Below are positions 25,138 through 36,677 of a DNA stretch of 64,000 nt, one piece after another; the stretch's first letter is position 1, and each line of letters starts with the position of its first letter. The stretch covers positions 1,984,001 through 2,048,000 of the forward strand of contig JAJFZO010000407.1 in NCBI GenBank assembly GCA_021397835.1. The letters run 5' to 3'. A model generated the notes under the pieces. That model had not been told where the DNA came from, did not search any database, and worked only from the letters and a program-made list of their open reading frames with translations. A program made the translations under genes and the position numbers. This stretch comes from Moringa oleifera (Eukaryota; Streptophyta; Magnoliopsida; Brassicales; Moringaceae).

Positions 25138-25562
25138 CTATGTTGATCTTCTGACAAGGCCATGGGTAAGTAGCCTTGTGTCCGTGCAGGAGCTCAATGC
25201 CAGCATTTTTCCTTCCACGTGGCAAGTGAACTGATCAATATATGTACCAAATCTAAGGGAATGAATGATATCTTCAAAGAAAACTCGTTACAAGATATAG
25301 CCAGTGGACCATCTTTGCTCTGACCGTACTCTTCATAAGCTTGGTCCAGCAGTTGCTGGAGAACTGGTTGGTTTAAGAATTCTGTCTTTATGATGAACCT
25401 CCTTCCAGTTTCCCCTACAATAACAGCCAAGTGATCAGAAGGGACATCCCTAGGTAGCTTCTTCTTGCAATCTCCAGCATGCTTGCGCAACATGGAAAAT
25501 ACTCTTTTGAGCTTCACAATATTGCAGATGTCACATCTAGAATGCTTTGTTGGGGGTGCCAT
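25138..25562 (-). pseudogene. SAUR-family auxin-response gene with a frameshift
   Basis: The minus-strand frame from ATG 25562 encodes an intronless SAUR protein: a basic N-terminus (KLKRVFSMLRKHAGDCKKK), then DVPSDHLAVIVGETGRRF, then LNQPVLQQLLDQAYEEYG and DGPLAISCNEF. After CNEF (about 25290) the expected SAUR ending (hydrophobic residue, FEDIIHSLR) is found in the next frame, and that frame runs to a stop at 25138-25140. A single missing base in the T-rich tract at about 25278-25288 explains this. As written, the protein leaves frame and ends at 25194 with a foreign 27-residue tail. SAURs inhibit PP2C.D phosphatases to promote cell expansion. Either this is a young pseudogene or the base is an assembly error; the rest of the gene is well preserved, which makes an error or a recent lesion plausible. 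Confidence 0.75.
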
Positions 25563-26361
25563 GAATTGAAGTCTCAGGTGTTTACTGAATTTGGGAGCAG
25601 ATGCAAATCTGTATTTATTGCCCAGCAGGGAGATCCTCTACCATTGTCCTCTGCATTTCATGCATTTACACTTCTTGACCCACAATGAAGGTAACTCTAT
25701 CTTTCTTTCAGAAGTTAACTGAGGAAATTGCTTAGTGTTTTGAGAGGTATGATAAGCAAATGAATTTAAATTTCTTTCACATTTGCGTTTTACGTTGTTA
25801 GCTTGTTAGTCATTTCTTTTGCTAGTTGTTTTCTGGTGTAAAATGAAAATTGCAATCCTAAATTTTATATCTACTAGATGAATATTTCTGGCATGGCAAG
25901 TGGAAGTAAATAGCAAGTAAAGTTACCAGGAATCGTGCTGTATGTAACCTTAGAGGATAGGTGGACAATGGGTTATCAACTTCTGAATTACATATGGTAG
26001 CATTAGTAGCATAAGGAACATTGGTGAAGGTAACCACTTACCTTACGTTGGAGTATATTTTGTTGTTTCTGCTCATGTTTGGTACCTTACCAACTAGAAT
26101 GAACATTTTTATGTGCTCACATGTGACAGCTTTTGCTGGCTGTTGGGTATTGTTGGGCAGCGGTCACTTTCTAACAATATCATGCAAAAATTGTTCTCTT
26201 TATATATTATAATAATGTAGTTCACCGCAGAACAATGTTTTGACAGAAATATTGACCTTGCAAGGCAGGTGGGTCACTTTGACCTTAGAGTTCCAAGTAG
26301 CTACTAAGTTCGAAAAGGTTCTAAATTGAGCAACTAAAAGCTTTCAAATACTGCTGGGGGA
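25563..26361. other. Intergenic, no gene recognised
   Basis: The upstream region of the SAUR copy and the left flank of the LINE. Short open frames here show no recognisable domain. Confidence 0.5.
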
Positions 26362-26380
26362 AGAATTAATTGTTGAGTTC
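26362..26380 (+). repeat. Left target-site duplication of the LINE
   Basis: AGAATTAATTGTTGAGTTC at the left edge matches AGAATTAATTGTCGAGTTC at 31971-31989 in 18 of 19 positions. The right copy lies directly after an A-run. This is the expected signature of target-primed LINE insertion and fixes the ends of the element. Confidence 0.85.
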
Positions 26381-28349
26381 TCTCTTCTTGGCAGTGTGAT
26401 TGAAATTCTCACATATCTTGTGCTCAAGCTTTCATTTGTTTCTCTTGCCAAATGATCTTATGCTCCACTAGAAGGCAGCATGGCCTGCAACGGTTGAGGG
26501 AATAGAATAGCAGAGATGAGAGAGTGTGAGAGAACTAAGTCGAGAGTGAATGATCCCCCATGGGTCTATCGAGCGAGAATAGAGAGAAAGGAGTTCGAGT
26601 TTGCGAAAGATCTTAGAAGTAATGATAGTTTGAAGGTGACAGAGTGTAGCAGAGGGCGTCGTTCATTCATCTTCTTTAACAAGGAGGAAAACGAAGTGGC
26701 TGAGGGGATCATTTGATTCCTTGGTGTGAAAAGGCAAAATCCCAATTAAATAGAAGCGGAGAGGAGGGGATGAGCTCTTTTTTCTATCAAAATAGGCTGA
26801 TCACTTGGGCCTCTTTCTGAAGCTATCAAAGTTTAGAGGGTACAGGATCTAATCGCTAATTTTTCCTTATGAGGATAATGGTGGAGGATGGATTAAGGTA
26901 GCAGATGTCGTGGAGAAGGTGTGTGAGTAGAAATAAAAGAAAAGGGAGGAGGATAGTACAGGAGGTTCATAGATTTGAGATGGAGAGAGAGAGAGAGACA
27001 GAGAGAGGAAGGGGAGATCGATCATCGAGGAGCAAGTTCGGTGCTGTAATTATCAACATCGATTCAGTTTACTAAGAGGATGAGATAGAATGATAGAGAG
27101 TTGCCTTGGTAACTTGACGTTGAGTAAAAGCTAGAAATCGGTTCTCACCGGAAGGGCGACGAGCTACAGATCTAGAATGCAAATGAGTGAACACAGGCCG
27201 AGTTTATAGGTAAAGAGGAAGGTATTCAATGGGTTTGGATCAGGTGTGTTGGGTGGATCTGAATAATTGGCTCCTAGTTGGCAAGCCAGAGAGAACATGC
27301 CCAATGTTAGGATAGAAAAATAGGTTAAGAGACTGCCCAACCCGAATTCTATTAAGACAAGTATTTTCAACTCAAGAGGGAGGCTTTCGGGTTCGATAGA
27401 TCCGAATCTCAATCTTCGAAGTGAGAGCCATTTCTCGACCAGATTGATGGCATTAACTATAATAGAGGTGGTTAGATATGCTATTAAGATCTGCTAAAGA
27501 GAAACGTTAAGGAATTTAGTGATCGTGGAGGAGATAAGACACGTTCACTTTGTCGTTCACACTTGAATCTTGACCTAGGGTAAGATAATTCGTAGTTCAA
27601 GAAAAGGAAACAATATGTAACCTGGTAATCAAGGTGAAGGCTCTAGGAGACATTGCGTTTGGATCTGTTGATCGGAGTGTGGTATCAAAGAAGTTGGGAG
27701 GTGAACGACTATTAGGGGAAGGAAAATGAAAATGATGGAAATTGGGAACATGGATGTTAGCTGTTTAGGGTCTTGTATTAGAGACAAAGGGAATGGAATC
27801 TTGATGATGGCACAAGAAAGCGCAAGGGTGTTACAGAACGAATAATGGAGAATACAAGAAAGCAAATAGTCATAAGGGATTCCATTGTAGAGAGGTTGGC
27901 CTCTGAGATGCGGATCAATGAGGATGGATCAATCGTAGAAGCAAAAGCAGAAACATTGCAGGGCCTTGAGGTATTAGCAGAAAATCAGTATGGATTAATG
28001 AAGTTGTAGGACACTGGTACTGTGCAGCAAACAGAGCATGAGTGGTAATTGACAATATCAAAAAAAGTGTTGAAGAATATGAGAAAAGTTTGTAAAATAA
28101 TGGAAGTCTCCTTCAAAGGATTTGAAGAACTTGCTTTTAGGTTGTTTAATGAGATTGAAAAGAAAAAGTGGGAGAAACATGAAATTCAATCTAGCAGGAG
28201 CTCTTCTAGCAGGAAAGGAAAAGGGACAGCAAGTAGGAACAGCAAGCGGGGAATTAAAACGTTTGTAATTTTCAATCCATTATAAGAAGTGAGGGAGAGT
28301 TAGAGTAGGATGTAACGAGGGAGAAGAGGGTGAAGAAGGAGTGTGTGAT

Positions 28350-29100
28350 CATAATGCATAGAATTCTTTCTTAGAATGTTAGAAGAATGAATAAATTTGA
28401 GAAAAAGGGTGGTGGTCAAACATCTATTAAAAAAGTTGGTGGTAGATGTGGCGTGCATTTAGGAGACTAAAATTGAAAATATGAATGAGGAGAATAGTGA
28501 GAAGTGTATGGGGAGCAAAAGGAGTGGAGTGGAAAGCTTTATCGGCTTTAGGGAATGCAGGTAGTATACTTGTAATGTGGAATGAAAAATTGGGTAGATG
28601 TTTGAAACATTGGGTTTTTTCGAAGGAATGAGGATGGGTTTGAGTGGGTGTTCATAGGAGTATAAAGCAGTAGTGTGGTGGATAGACGGACCGAATTATG
28701 GGAAGAGTTGAGAGAGTGTAGTAGACGATGGAATAAACCTTGGATGATAAGAGGAGACTTCAATATGGTGTTATATGCGCATGAAAAATTCGAAAATATG
28801 GGAAGTGGAGTGAGTTCTTGTGAGTTTCTAAACATAGTATTGGAGCTTTAGGTGATGGATTTACCACTTTTGGGGGTTGATTTCATATAGTCTAATTTAC
28901 AAGAGAATTCAACTCTATCGAGAATTGATCGTTTCGTTATATCAAGCCAATGGGAAGAGTGGTTCTTTCGAACGAGTCAAAAACTCCTTCCTAGGTCAAT
29001 ATTGGATTATAATATGATTTTAATTGAAATGTATAGTATCATGTAGGGTCCCTTTCCGTTTATATTTGAGAATATGTGGCTTAAGGTGGAAGAGTTTATG
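28350..29100 (+). pseudogene. LINE ORF2 endonuclease remnant
   Basis: The usual opening of L1 endonucleases (ILSWNVRG...) appears near 28360 as ILS-stop-NVRRMNKFEKK, with Trp (TGG) turned into TAG. The downstream QETK motif appears near 28465 as ACI-stop-ETKIE, with CAG turned into TAG. Later WVFIGVYSS and WMIRGDFNMVLYAHEKF (about 28640-28795) match the GDFN metal-site region of the exonuclease-endonuclease-phosphatase fold. Several frames are needed to read it through. Confidence 0.7.
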
Positions 29101-29599
29101 GCTCTTGTTTAGGAGTGGTGGAAAGAAAAAATGGTAAGTGGCCATGCGTGTTACGTGATTGCATGTAAGTTTAAAAATTTGAAAAGCGGTATAAGGAAGT
29201 TTAACAAAGAACAGGGGATATTGGGAGAAGAAAGGAAGATTTATAGGAGTAGTTAGCGGAGGTTGAGGAGAAGAAAAGGCTTGAGGAGAGCTTGAATGAA
29301 TTGAAGACTAAGAGAGTGGCAATATATAAAAAACTGTATGCAATACTTAAGATGAAAGAAATCTCTTGGAGGCAAAAATCGAGGGCTCTTTGGCTCAAGG
29401 AATGAGATAGAAACACAAGCTTTTTTCATTGAATAGAGAACATGCATCAAAGGCATAGCTTCATTAGTATGATGAAATTTGATGGGGAAAGAGTGGAAGA
29501 GCAAGACGAGTTGAAACGGAGGGTAAGTGACTTTTACTTGCAACTTTATATTGAGCAATAGGAGAGGAGACCAACACTTGATAGGCTACAATTCGATAT

Positions 29600-30750
29600 G
29601 ATAGATAGTGATCTTCAAGATCGGTTAGAGAAAGCTTTTGAGGAGGAGGAGGAGATTTATTGGGCACTTATGTCTTGCCGAACAGTTTTACCATGGCTTT
29701 CTTCAAAGAAAATTGAAAAATTGTTGAAGAGGACGTATTGGGATTGTTTAAGGGATTTCCTGAAAGAGATAAGTTTGTATGCTCTTTGAACTCAATTTTC
29801 TTTGATTCTTAAGAAAAGGAGGGCAACTAATTTAGGAGATTATCATCCGATTAGCCTTGTGGGGGGAATCTATAAGTTAATAGCGATAGTCCTTGCAGAG
29901 AGGTTCCATGAAGTGGTGGCAAACACGATAAGTATAAATCAGAATGCTTTTGTGAGAGGAAGGCAAATTCTTGATGTGGCATTGATTGCAAATGAAGTAA
30001 TTGATCATCAATTAAAGAAAGGGGAAAAAGGGGTGATATGTAAATTAGATATAAAAAAAGCATATGACCATGTTGCCGGGAGTTTGTCATATATTTGTTA
30101 AAGAGGGTGGGGTGTGACGAACAATGGTACAAATGGATTAAATGGTATATTTCAACATCAACCTTCTCTACTTTAGTGAATAAGGCCCTTTCAAGTTCTT
30201 TAAGTCGTCTAGAGGGCTTCCTCAAGGGATTTATTGTCACCACTCTTATTTGTATTAGTAATGGAGGCTCTTGATAGGATGCTTGGAATGGCGGCTCAAG
30301 AAGGGCTCTTAAGCGGGTTCAAAGTGGGTAGATCGAAAGGTCGAAATTAGAGATAACTTATATTTTGTTCGTCAATGACACCATAATTTTTTGTGGGGTG
30401 AAGGACCAATTGATCTATTTAAAAAGCTTTCGATTATGTTTTAAGGCGGTATCCGACTTGAAGGTTAATTTGAGGAAGAGCGAACATATCCCTCTTAGTG
30501 ATGGAGTGGATAGGGAGAGACTTACTAAAGTGTTGGGATGCAATCTGGAAAGTCTTCCAATGAAATATCTAGGGCTGTCCCTAGAAGCTAAAGTTAAAGA
30601 CGCAGCACCGTGAAATCCGATGTTTGAGAGATTTGAAAAGAGGCTAACAGGATGGAAAAGTAGATACATTTCTAAGGGACGGAGATTGACACTCATTAGA
30701 AGCACTTTTTTAAGTTTTCGATTTATTACATGTCACTATTTTCGATGCCT
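29600..30750 (+). pseudogene. LINE reverse transcriptase remnant
   Basis: About 29800-30085 encodes [37 protein letters not shown] and [12 protein letters not shown], the conserved palm and finger blocks of plant L1 reverse transcriptases, including the first catalytic Asp (in KLDI). In the next block the catalytic F-A-D-D box is F-V-N-D (30368-30379): Ala to Val and the first Asp to Asn, both explained by transitions. MKYLGLSLEAK follows at about 30557-30590. The enzyme would be inactive even if translated. Confidence 0.85.
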
Positions 30751-31325
30751 ATGACGATAACAAAGAAGTTAGAGCAAGTGAAAAGATGATTTTTATGAGA
30801 AAGCTTAGGGGATGAGTTCAAGTACCACCTTGTTAAATGGGAGATAGTGAGATGATCGGTAATGAATGGAGGCCTTGGGATGAAACTTCTTGGCTGATTT
30901 AATAAGGTTCTTCTGGGTAAATAGTTATGGAGATCCATGATGGAAAAATAAAATTTATGGAGGGGGATGGTGGTTGCAAAATATGGAGTGATGGAAGGGG
31001 GTGGGTTATGGTAATGGGGAGGAAAAGTTATGGAACCAGGGTGTGGAAAGGCTATTAGAAAAGTATGGGATATGGTCAAACCACATGTGATGTTTAAAAT
31101 TAAGTAGGGTAATGATATTAAGTTTTGGCATGATTTGTGGTATGGTAACCAACCACTTAGGGACGCATCCCTGTAATAAGAAAGTGTGGGTAAGTGAGTA
31201 CCTATCTCTTCATGCAGGTGGTCTGACATGGGAGATAGCATTTAGAAGGACTATGTAGGATTGGGAAGTGGGGCGGGTAGCGCAGTTTTTAGAGCATATC
31301 TACAATACTAAACCAGAAGTGAACA

Positions 31326-31600
31326 ATGAAGATAGTGTCTTTTGGAAGGAGAATAAAGAATAAAATTTTTTGGTCAAATCCTTCTTTTAAGATAATCGAT
31401 GATGTTCAAGGAGAAGTGATGGATCAAATACCTTGGAAACTACTTTGGAGGGTTGGAGCTCCTCCGAAGGTGACGTATTTTTGCAGGGAAGCGGCTTTGG
31501 GCAAACCTCTAACTCTTGGCAATTTGCAAAAACGGGGATTCAATCTTTCAAACAGGTGTAGGTGGTCTAGAGAATTTTGGGAGAGTGCGTTGGTTTTGTT
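31326..31600 (+). pseudogene. LINE zf-RVT (C-terminal zinc-binding) remnant
   Basis: FWSNPSFKIIDD is followed by PWKLLWRVGAPPKVTYFC, then LTLGNLQKRGFNLSNRC, the usual pattern of the zf-RVT domain downstream of plant LINE reverse transcriptases. It shifts frame near 31560. The short C-terminal tail ending VKFIDVLIAR lies near 31820-31880. Confidence 0.75.
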
Positions 31601-31970
31601 TGGGTAAGCTTGGGTGATGTCAGGTTCGGTGGCAGCAAAATTGAGGGCGTGGGGAGGGATAAGGGCTGCTGGGGTGAGAAGAAGGCCACTGTATTGATCT
31701 CGCTTTGTAACTTATGGCTAGTGTTGGAGAGAGAAACAGAAAGGCTTTTGAAAAGGTGAAACATCCCTTAGTATGTTAAAGCATAGATGGTTTTATGTAG
31801 TTAAATTATGGGTCATGGGGGATTCTTTTGTAAATGAGGAGGAATTTGTAAAGTTCATAGATGTCCTAATTGCTAGATAGGATTTAACTTACTTTTTGTA
31901 TATGGGTGGCACCCCCTTGGTGCCTTATGGTTAATATAATGCTAACTTTGTTTCTGATTTAAAAAAAAAA

Positions 31971-31989
31971 AGAATTAATTGTCGAGTTC
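31971..31989 (+). repeat. Right target-site duplication of the LINE
   Basis: A 19-base copy of the left flank with one mismatch (T to C), directly after the A-run. With the left copy it defines the insertion boundaries. Confidence 0.85.
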
Positions 31990-33822
31990 AGATCCAAACT
32001 TGAAACTTTGATGCAACGAGTTTAAAGAGGTTTAGGGTGTACAACAGAGTGGGGCACATAGTTATGCATACTCATTCCTTGTGAAGAAAGAGAACAGCAA
32101 GATGTTTCAAAGTTAAATGATCCTAAATTAGAAGTGATGGGACGGTATCAGTCTTTCACTAGTCTTCATTTGCATGATTCACAAACTAAATGCTATTGAA
32201 TTTTCTGAAATACTTCTGAAGCGTTGAATGATTGTTTTACTAGGTTATTTAGAATTTGTGCTAGGTTTCTTATGAAAATTTTCTTGCATTGCATTTGGTT
32301 GTTGGATTGGATTACACTGGATTGAATTAGCTGATTGTAGGCATTCAGTTAAGCTGGATTAAATTAGTAAATCCATTCCATAAAATATTTCATATTACGG
32401 TTTTGACTAGATTTAGCTAGTTTTCTGATAGGTTTGCAAGAGAAATATGTGAGATTAGTATTGGATTATGCCATTAAAAGGTCAAAATACTCCTAATCTT
32501 TTGAAAAGGAAAATGGTTCATTGGTGCCATCATTTTGCATCTTGTTGGACAAAAAGAAATTGTTAATTTTGTTTTTGGTTTATTTCTTGATTGTGCTCCT
32601 TTAGAGGAGTTATTGTAAATATCTATGTGATTTACATCTTGAGTTTTCTTTGTTTTTCTTTTTTCTTAAAATATTCTGTTTGTGAAAATCTTGGATCTCA
32701 TTTGTTTTCTTTCATCCCCAGTCACTAGATGGCACCTTCTTCCTGCATCCCCAGCCACTTAGTTGTCCTTCCCCCTTTCCTCCTGCCCTCCTCAACATTT
32801 GCTGAAATGCCATCACCAGCATCACCACTACCCCAACCCAGCATACATAGCTGAGCATCTGTCTTCATTTCTTCTAAAGTAAATCAAGTATGGCCTGTGG
32901 CTGTGCTGTTAGGCTCCATGAGAGCAGATTTCATCATCCTCAAATTGAGCAAGCTGGAAAGGTAGAGGATGGAGAGCAAGAAATGGGTTTCATTGTTCTC
33001 CTGTTCTGATGGAGAAAATGAGAAATTATCTTAACTGAGTTTCGGCATTAAGTATGATTTAGATAATTTTGGATTAACATTACAGACCTTTTCATTTGGA
33101 CATCTAATGTTGTTTACCTGGATTGGTTATTCTCTCCAGCAGATAATTCTAATATTTGCCTTAACCCAAATGCTGGTTTAAGGTTGAGAAGAGAGTGGTG
33201 TGGGTAAATCAACTAATCCTCTGACCAAACTGCCTGTTTATATCATCATTTACATGATAGGATATGATTAGATATTTTTCAGTGGATGCAATGTGATTAT
33301 TGCTAATTTGTTTATTTGTTTGGAGGTGGTTTGTTTCTTCACTTGCTCATCATTTATGGATGTGAGTTTGGAAAACATGGCAGACAGAATTTCCTGGTGC
33401 CATTGTGTGAGTGGTTAGTACAGGGGAGTAAGGCTTGTGCATTGGCATCAGTTTTGTTTTTCTTTTTCTTGCCTGAAATTCAGCTTCAGAAGATGAAAAC
33501 TGTAAAAAGCTCAAAGCATCCCCATCAGATTTCAGACAAACAAAGGTCAATCTGGTTTGTGCTTCTTCGACTTTAAGGAAGAAAACATGTCATTTTTTTA
33601 TATTCTGTTCTGTGCAAGAAACTGTACACGTTAAAATTGAAATGGAACTTGGGCAACATTTAATTTATTATGTTTCCTCTACTACTCCAGACTACTACAT
33701 ATTAAAATATGAAACTATAGTAGTTTTATGTTCTGCTTTCTTCTAGTATGATGTTATCGTGAATCAGGTAGGCTAGAAAGTTGGGCAAGGTAATAATTAT
33801 AAGCTCTATTCTGATATAATAG

Positions 33823-33841
33823 TAATAATAATAATAATAAT
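33823..33841 (+). repeat. (TAA)n microsatellite
   Basis: A short perfect trinucleotide run of about six units in intergenic DNA. Confidence 0.8.
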
Positions 33842-36652
33842 CTATAAATTCTATGTTATGTGTGTATGGTGCATGGAACCTACTTAGCATTCGATTCTTG
33901 ATGCGGAATCCACTGGGTTGATATTGCCATATACAAGTGAAAATAACCTATATGATGTTGGACATTAAAAGATAAAAGTCAAAACAATGAACTTTGAAAA
34001 AAAAAACATATTATTTTTGAATAGCAAACTTCTTACGTTATAAATTATTGACGGGAGCTTCGTACCTATCAATGAGCTATGAGTTCCGTTTGTTCAGGAT
34101 TCAATGGCCAGAAATTATCCTTATTTTCTTTATAAAGAGAATGAAGTTGAAAAGCAGACTAATTTTGGGAATATTAGTGTCTTGTAATATGGATATGTTA
34201 ATGAACAGTTTCTCAAACAGCGAAGACAGTCTCAAAATATAGAAAAACCAATTTACATACTTGCTTTGTATTCAAATGCTCTTTACAAACTTAAACTAAA
34301 AGCGATACTATTTTAAACAATTGTTTTCTTTGTTTATTGCTTTCTTCTATTTCTTTGCTACACAGACAAGCTAGTTTCTTGATGATTGCATGAATCAAAA
34401 AGAAAAAGAAAGATGGTTTCTTTTCTTTAACAGAATGACACTGATAATGTGCTCATGTCTTAATTCATTGTATGAGATTTTGAAATCAAATTAAATTGTG
34501 AACCTTTAGCTGGGTCAATCTTTTGCCGGTAAGGCTGCAATGTAGACTTGTTGAAAGATTATAATAGTTGAGCTGGAGCATGAACACTGTATCCAACTTG
34601 CATAGTCAGAGTCAAAAGGTGCACATTTTAAGAAACTTTCCACAGCTATCTTTACCATATTCATCTTATGCCACTAAGCCAGTTCCTCTCATCACTCAAG
34701 ACCAAACCCAAGATAGACGTTATGTAGAAATTAAAAGATCTTTAATTTTTAATTTTTTGTTGATATCGGTTCAAGTTGAAATTTTTAATAAAAATTAAAA
34801 TAATATTTTAATAATTTAAATATTAAGTTTAAAAATAAAATAAATAAACAATCATTATTGAGTTATTATTAATTATAATTTTTTAAAAAAACTTAAATAA
34901 TTTATCATAATAAAAAAAAGCGCTGATCTTGCATTTTAACTTCTTGAGAGAAATACTTAATTTTACAGGAGAAGCTAATAACTGGTGACCCCTTGGGAAA
35001 TAAAAAATTAAGAGAAAATCTATCTTCAGACAAGAAGTTGGAATTGAAAACATCTAGGATTCAGATCAGTGGACTCACTCCACCCAATAAATCCAAGAAC
35101 CCCAAAGACCACGCCAAGGAAAGAAAAAAAAATTTTGAAACCCAACGTTGTATTTTGGCTTTATTTTGCAGTAGAAACTTCTCAAACCCAAAAAATTCCA
35201 ATTCATTTTGATTTCTTAGTGACCCCAAAAGCACGACAAATTAAGAGGCAAAAAATAATGAAAAAGAAAACAGAGAGAATGACAAATGAGTTGATTGGCC
35301 TTCAGTACACTGCAGCACTCTTGTCTGATTTCAATTCAGAACAACGCCAATCCCGCCTTCAATTTCTCTCTCTTTCTTTCATGTTTCGTTAGAAAAAGCC
35401 ATGAAAGATAAAAGCTGAAGGCGTTCGCTTTGCTTTTTGGGACACAATCACTGTGGCCGTGTGGCCCACCATGTGAGCTTTTGATGTGTCGAGAAATATT
35501 GCCAAGCGGAGAATTTTCTTTTCTTTTCTTTTCCTTCACTTTCTCTTTTGGGTGGACACGAATTTGGGTCGTCCTCTGTCCTCTGTCCTTTGATGATATT
35601 GTTGTCTATTCGCTGTTGCCCAGATCTCAACGATGTTGTCCGAGAGCAGAGCTGGTACTGCTTGCCTGAACGACATCATCTCTGTCTGATACAAGAATAC
35701 TAAACCTGCCGTGTGGAAATAAAATGCTTCTCGTACATGTAAATTATCCATAACAATTTCCACATTTAAATAATAAATAAATAAAATTCATTCAACCGTC
35801 TTGTTCTAAATCAAGAAATTTAATTGGAAATATTAACATGGCAGGTAAAAAAAAAAATATTGGTCTAGTTCATATAGTCCAATGAAACTGTCAACATGTT
35901 CGTTGCGGGGTAAATCAAAATTTTTTTCTGATTTAATTTTTATTAATTTTTATAAAAAATATACTTTTTATATTAATATAAAAATAATATAAAAATTACT
36001 CATGATATAGTGTTTTTAAAAAATCAATAAAAATCAAATCAACAAAAATTTTTATTAAAATTTAAGATATTTATTTTTAAAATAATTTATTAAATGAATA
36101 AATTAGTTTAATACGAGATTTTATTGAATCAATATTTTTTGTTTAATCTAATCTGTATTGAGTTTTTCCAAAAACAATAACATATGTCAACTTAATAATT
36201 TAAAAAACTATTTTAAATTTTTATATTAAGAAACTCAACATACACTCGGATCAATAAAAAATATGTATTTAAATTCATTATGTTCAACAATTATATGTTA
36301 CTATATAAAGCTAATTTTTATCGTATGTGACATTTATTAAGATGGGTATATGTCTTTTCGAATAAAATATTAATTATTAGATAAGAAAATGTCGGTGCAA
36401 CAGAACTAGAAGCAAAGTGTATACAATTTGATACGTTAAGGGGGAGAGAGAGATGATAGAGTAAGTTTGACATATACGAAGAAAAATATAGAAAAGATGT
36501 GAAGGTTAGGAGAGAAGTTTAGTCATGTTTTCACCTTTTGTTCTTCTTAGGGTTTGGCATTGGAAACTTTGCTTTGTTTTGACTCAAAGTTGCAAGCTTT
36601 TGTTCTTCAGCCATAATTGATAGGAAGGGACCAACTCGCCAAATCAAATCAA

Positions 36653-36677
36653 TTCTCTCTCTCTCTCTCTCTCTCTC
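36653..36677 (+). repeat. (CT)n microsatellite
   Basis: A run of about 12 CT units in intergenic DNA with no gene nearby. Confidence 0.85.

Larger units (their letters stand above)
26381..31970 (+). mobile_element. Near full-length, decayed L1-type LINE retrotransposon
   Basis: A 5.6-kb non-LTR element between 19-bp target duplications, ending in an A-run (31961-31970). About 26500-28300 should be the ORF1 (RNA-binding) region; it is broken and not recognisable by domain. ORF2 starts near 28350. It has an endonuclease region (28350-29100), reverse transcriptase (about 29600-30750), a zf-RVT zinc-knuckle region (31326-31600) and a C-terminus ending near 31880. Frames change repeatedly and contain many stops, so it cannot make protein. 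Several stops look like C-to-T or G-to-A changes of conserved codons, the pattern expected of methylated, silenced DNA. Its 3' end resembles the relic in KDTA intron 8. Confidence 0.88.

Noticed and set aside
30726..31241. 171-codon open frame on the - strand
   Set aside because: It lies antisense inside the decayed LINE and has no conserved motif.
32280..32400. Repeated GGATT-like words after the LINE
   Set aside because: They look like a worn repeat, but no clear ends or unit length could be set by eye.
33316..33576. 86-codon open frame in the long intergenic region
   Set aside because: No homology I recognise, T-rich codons, no neighbouring exons.
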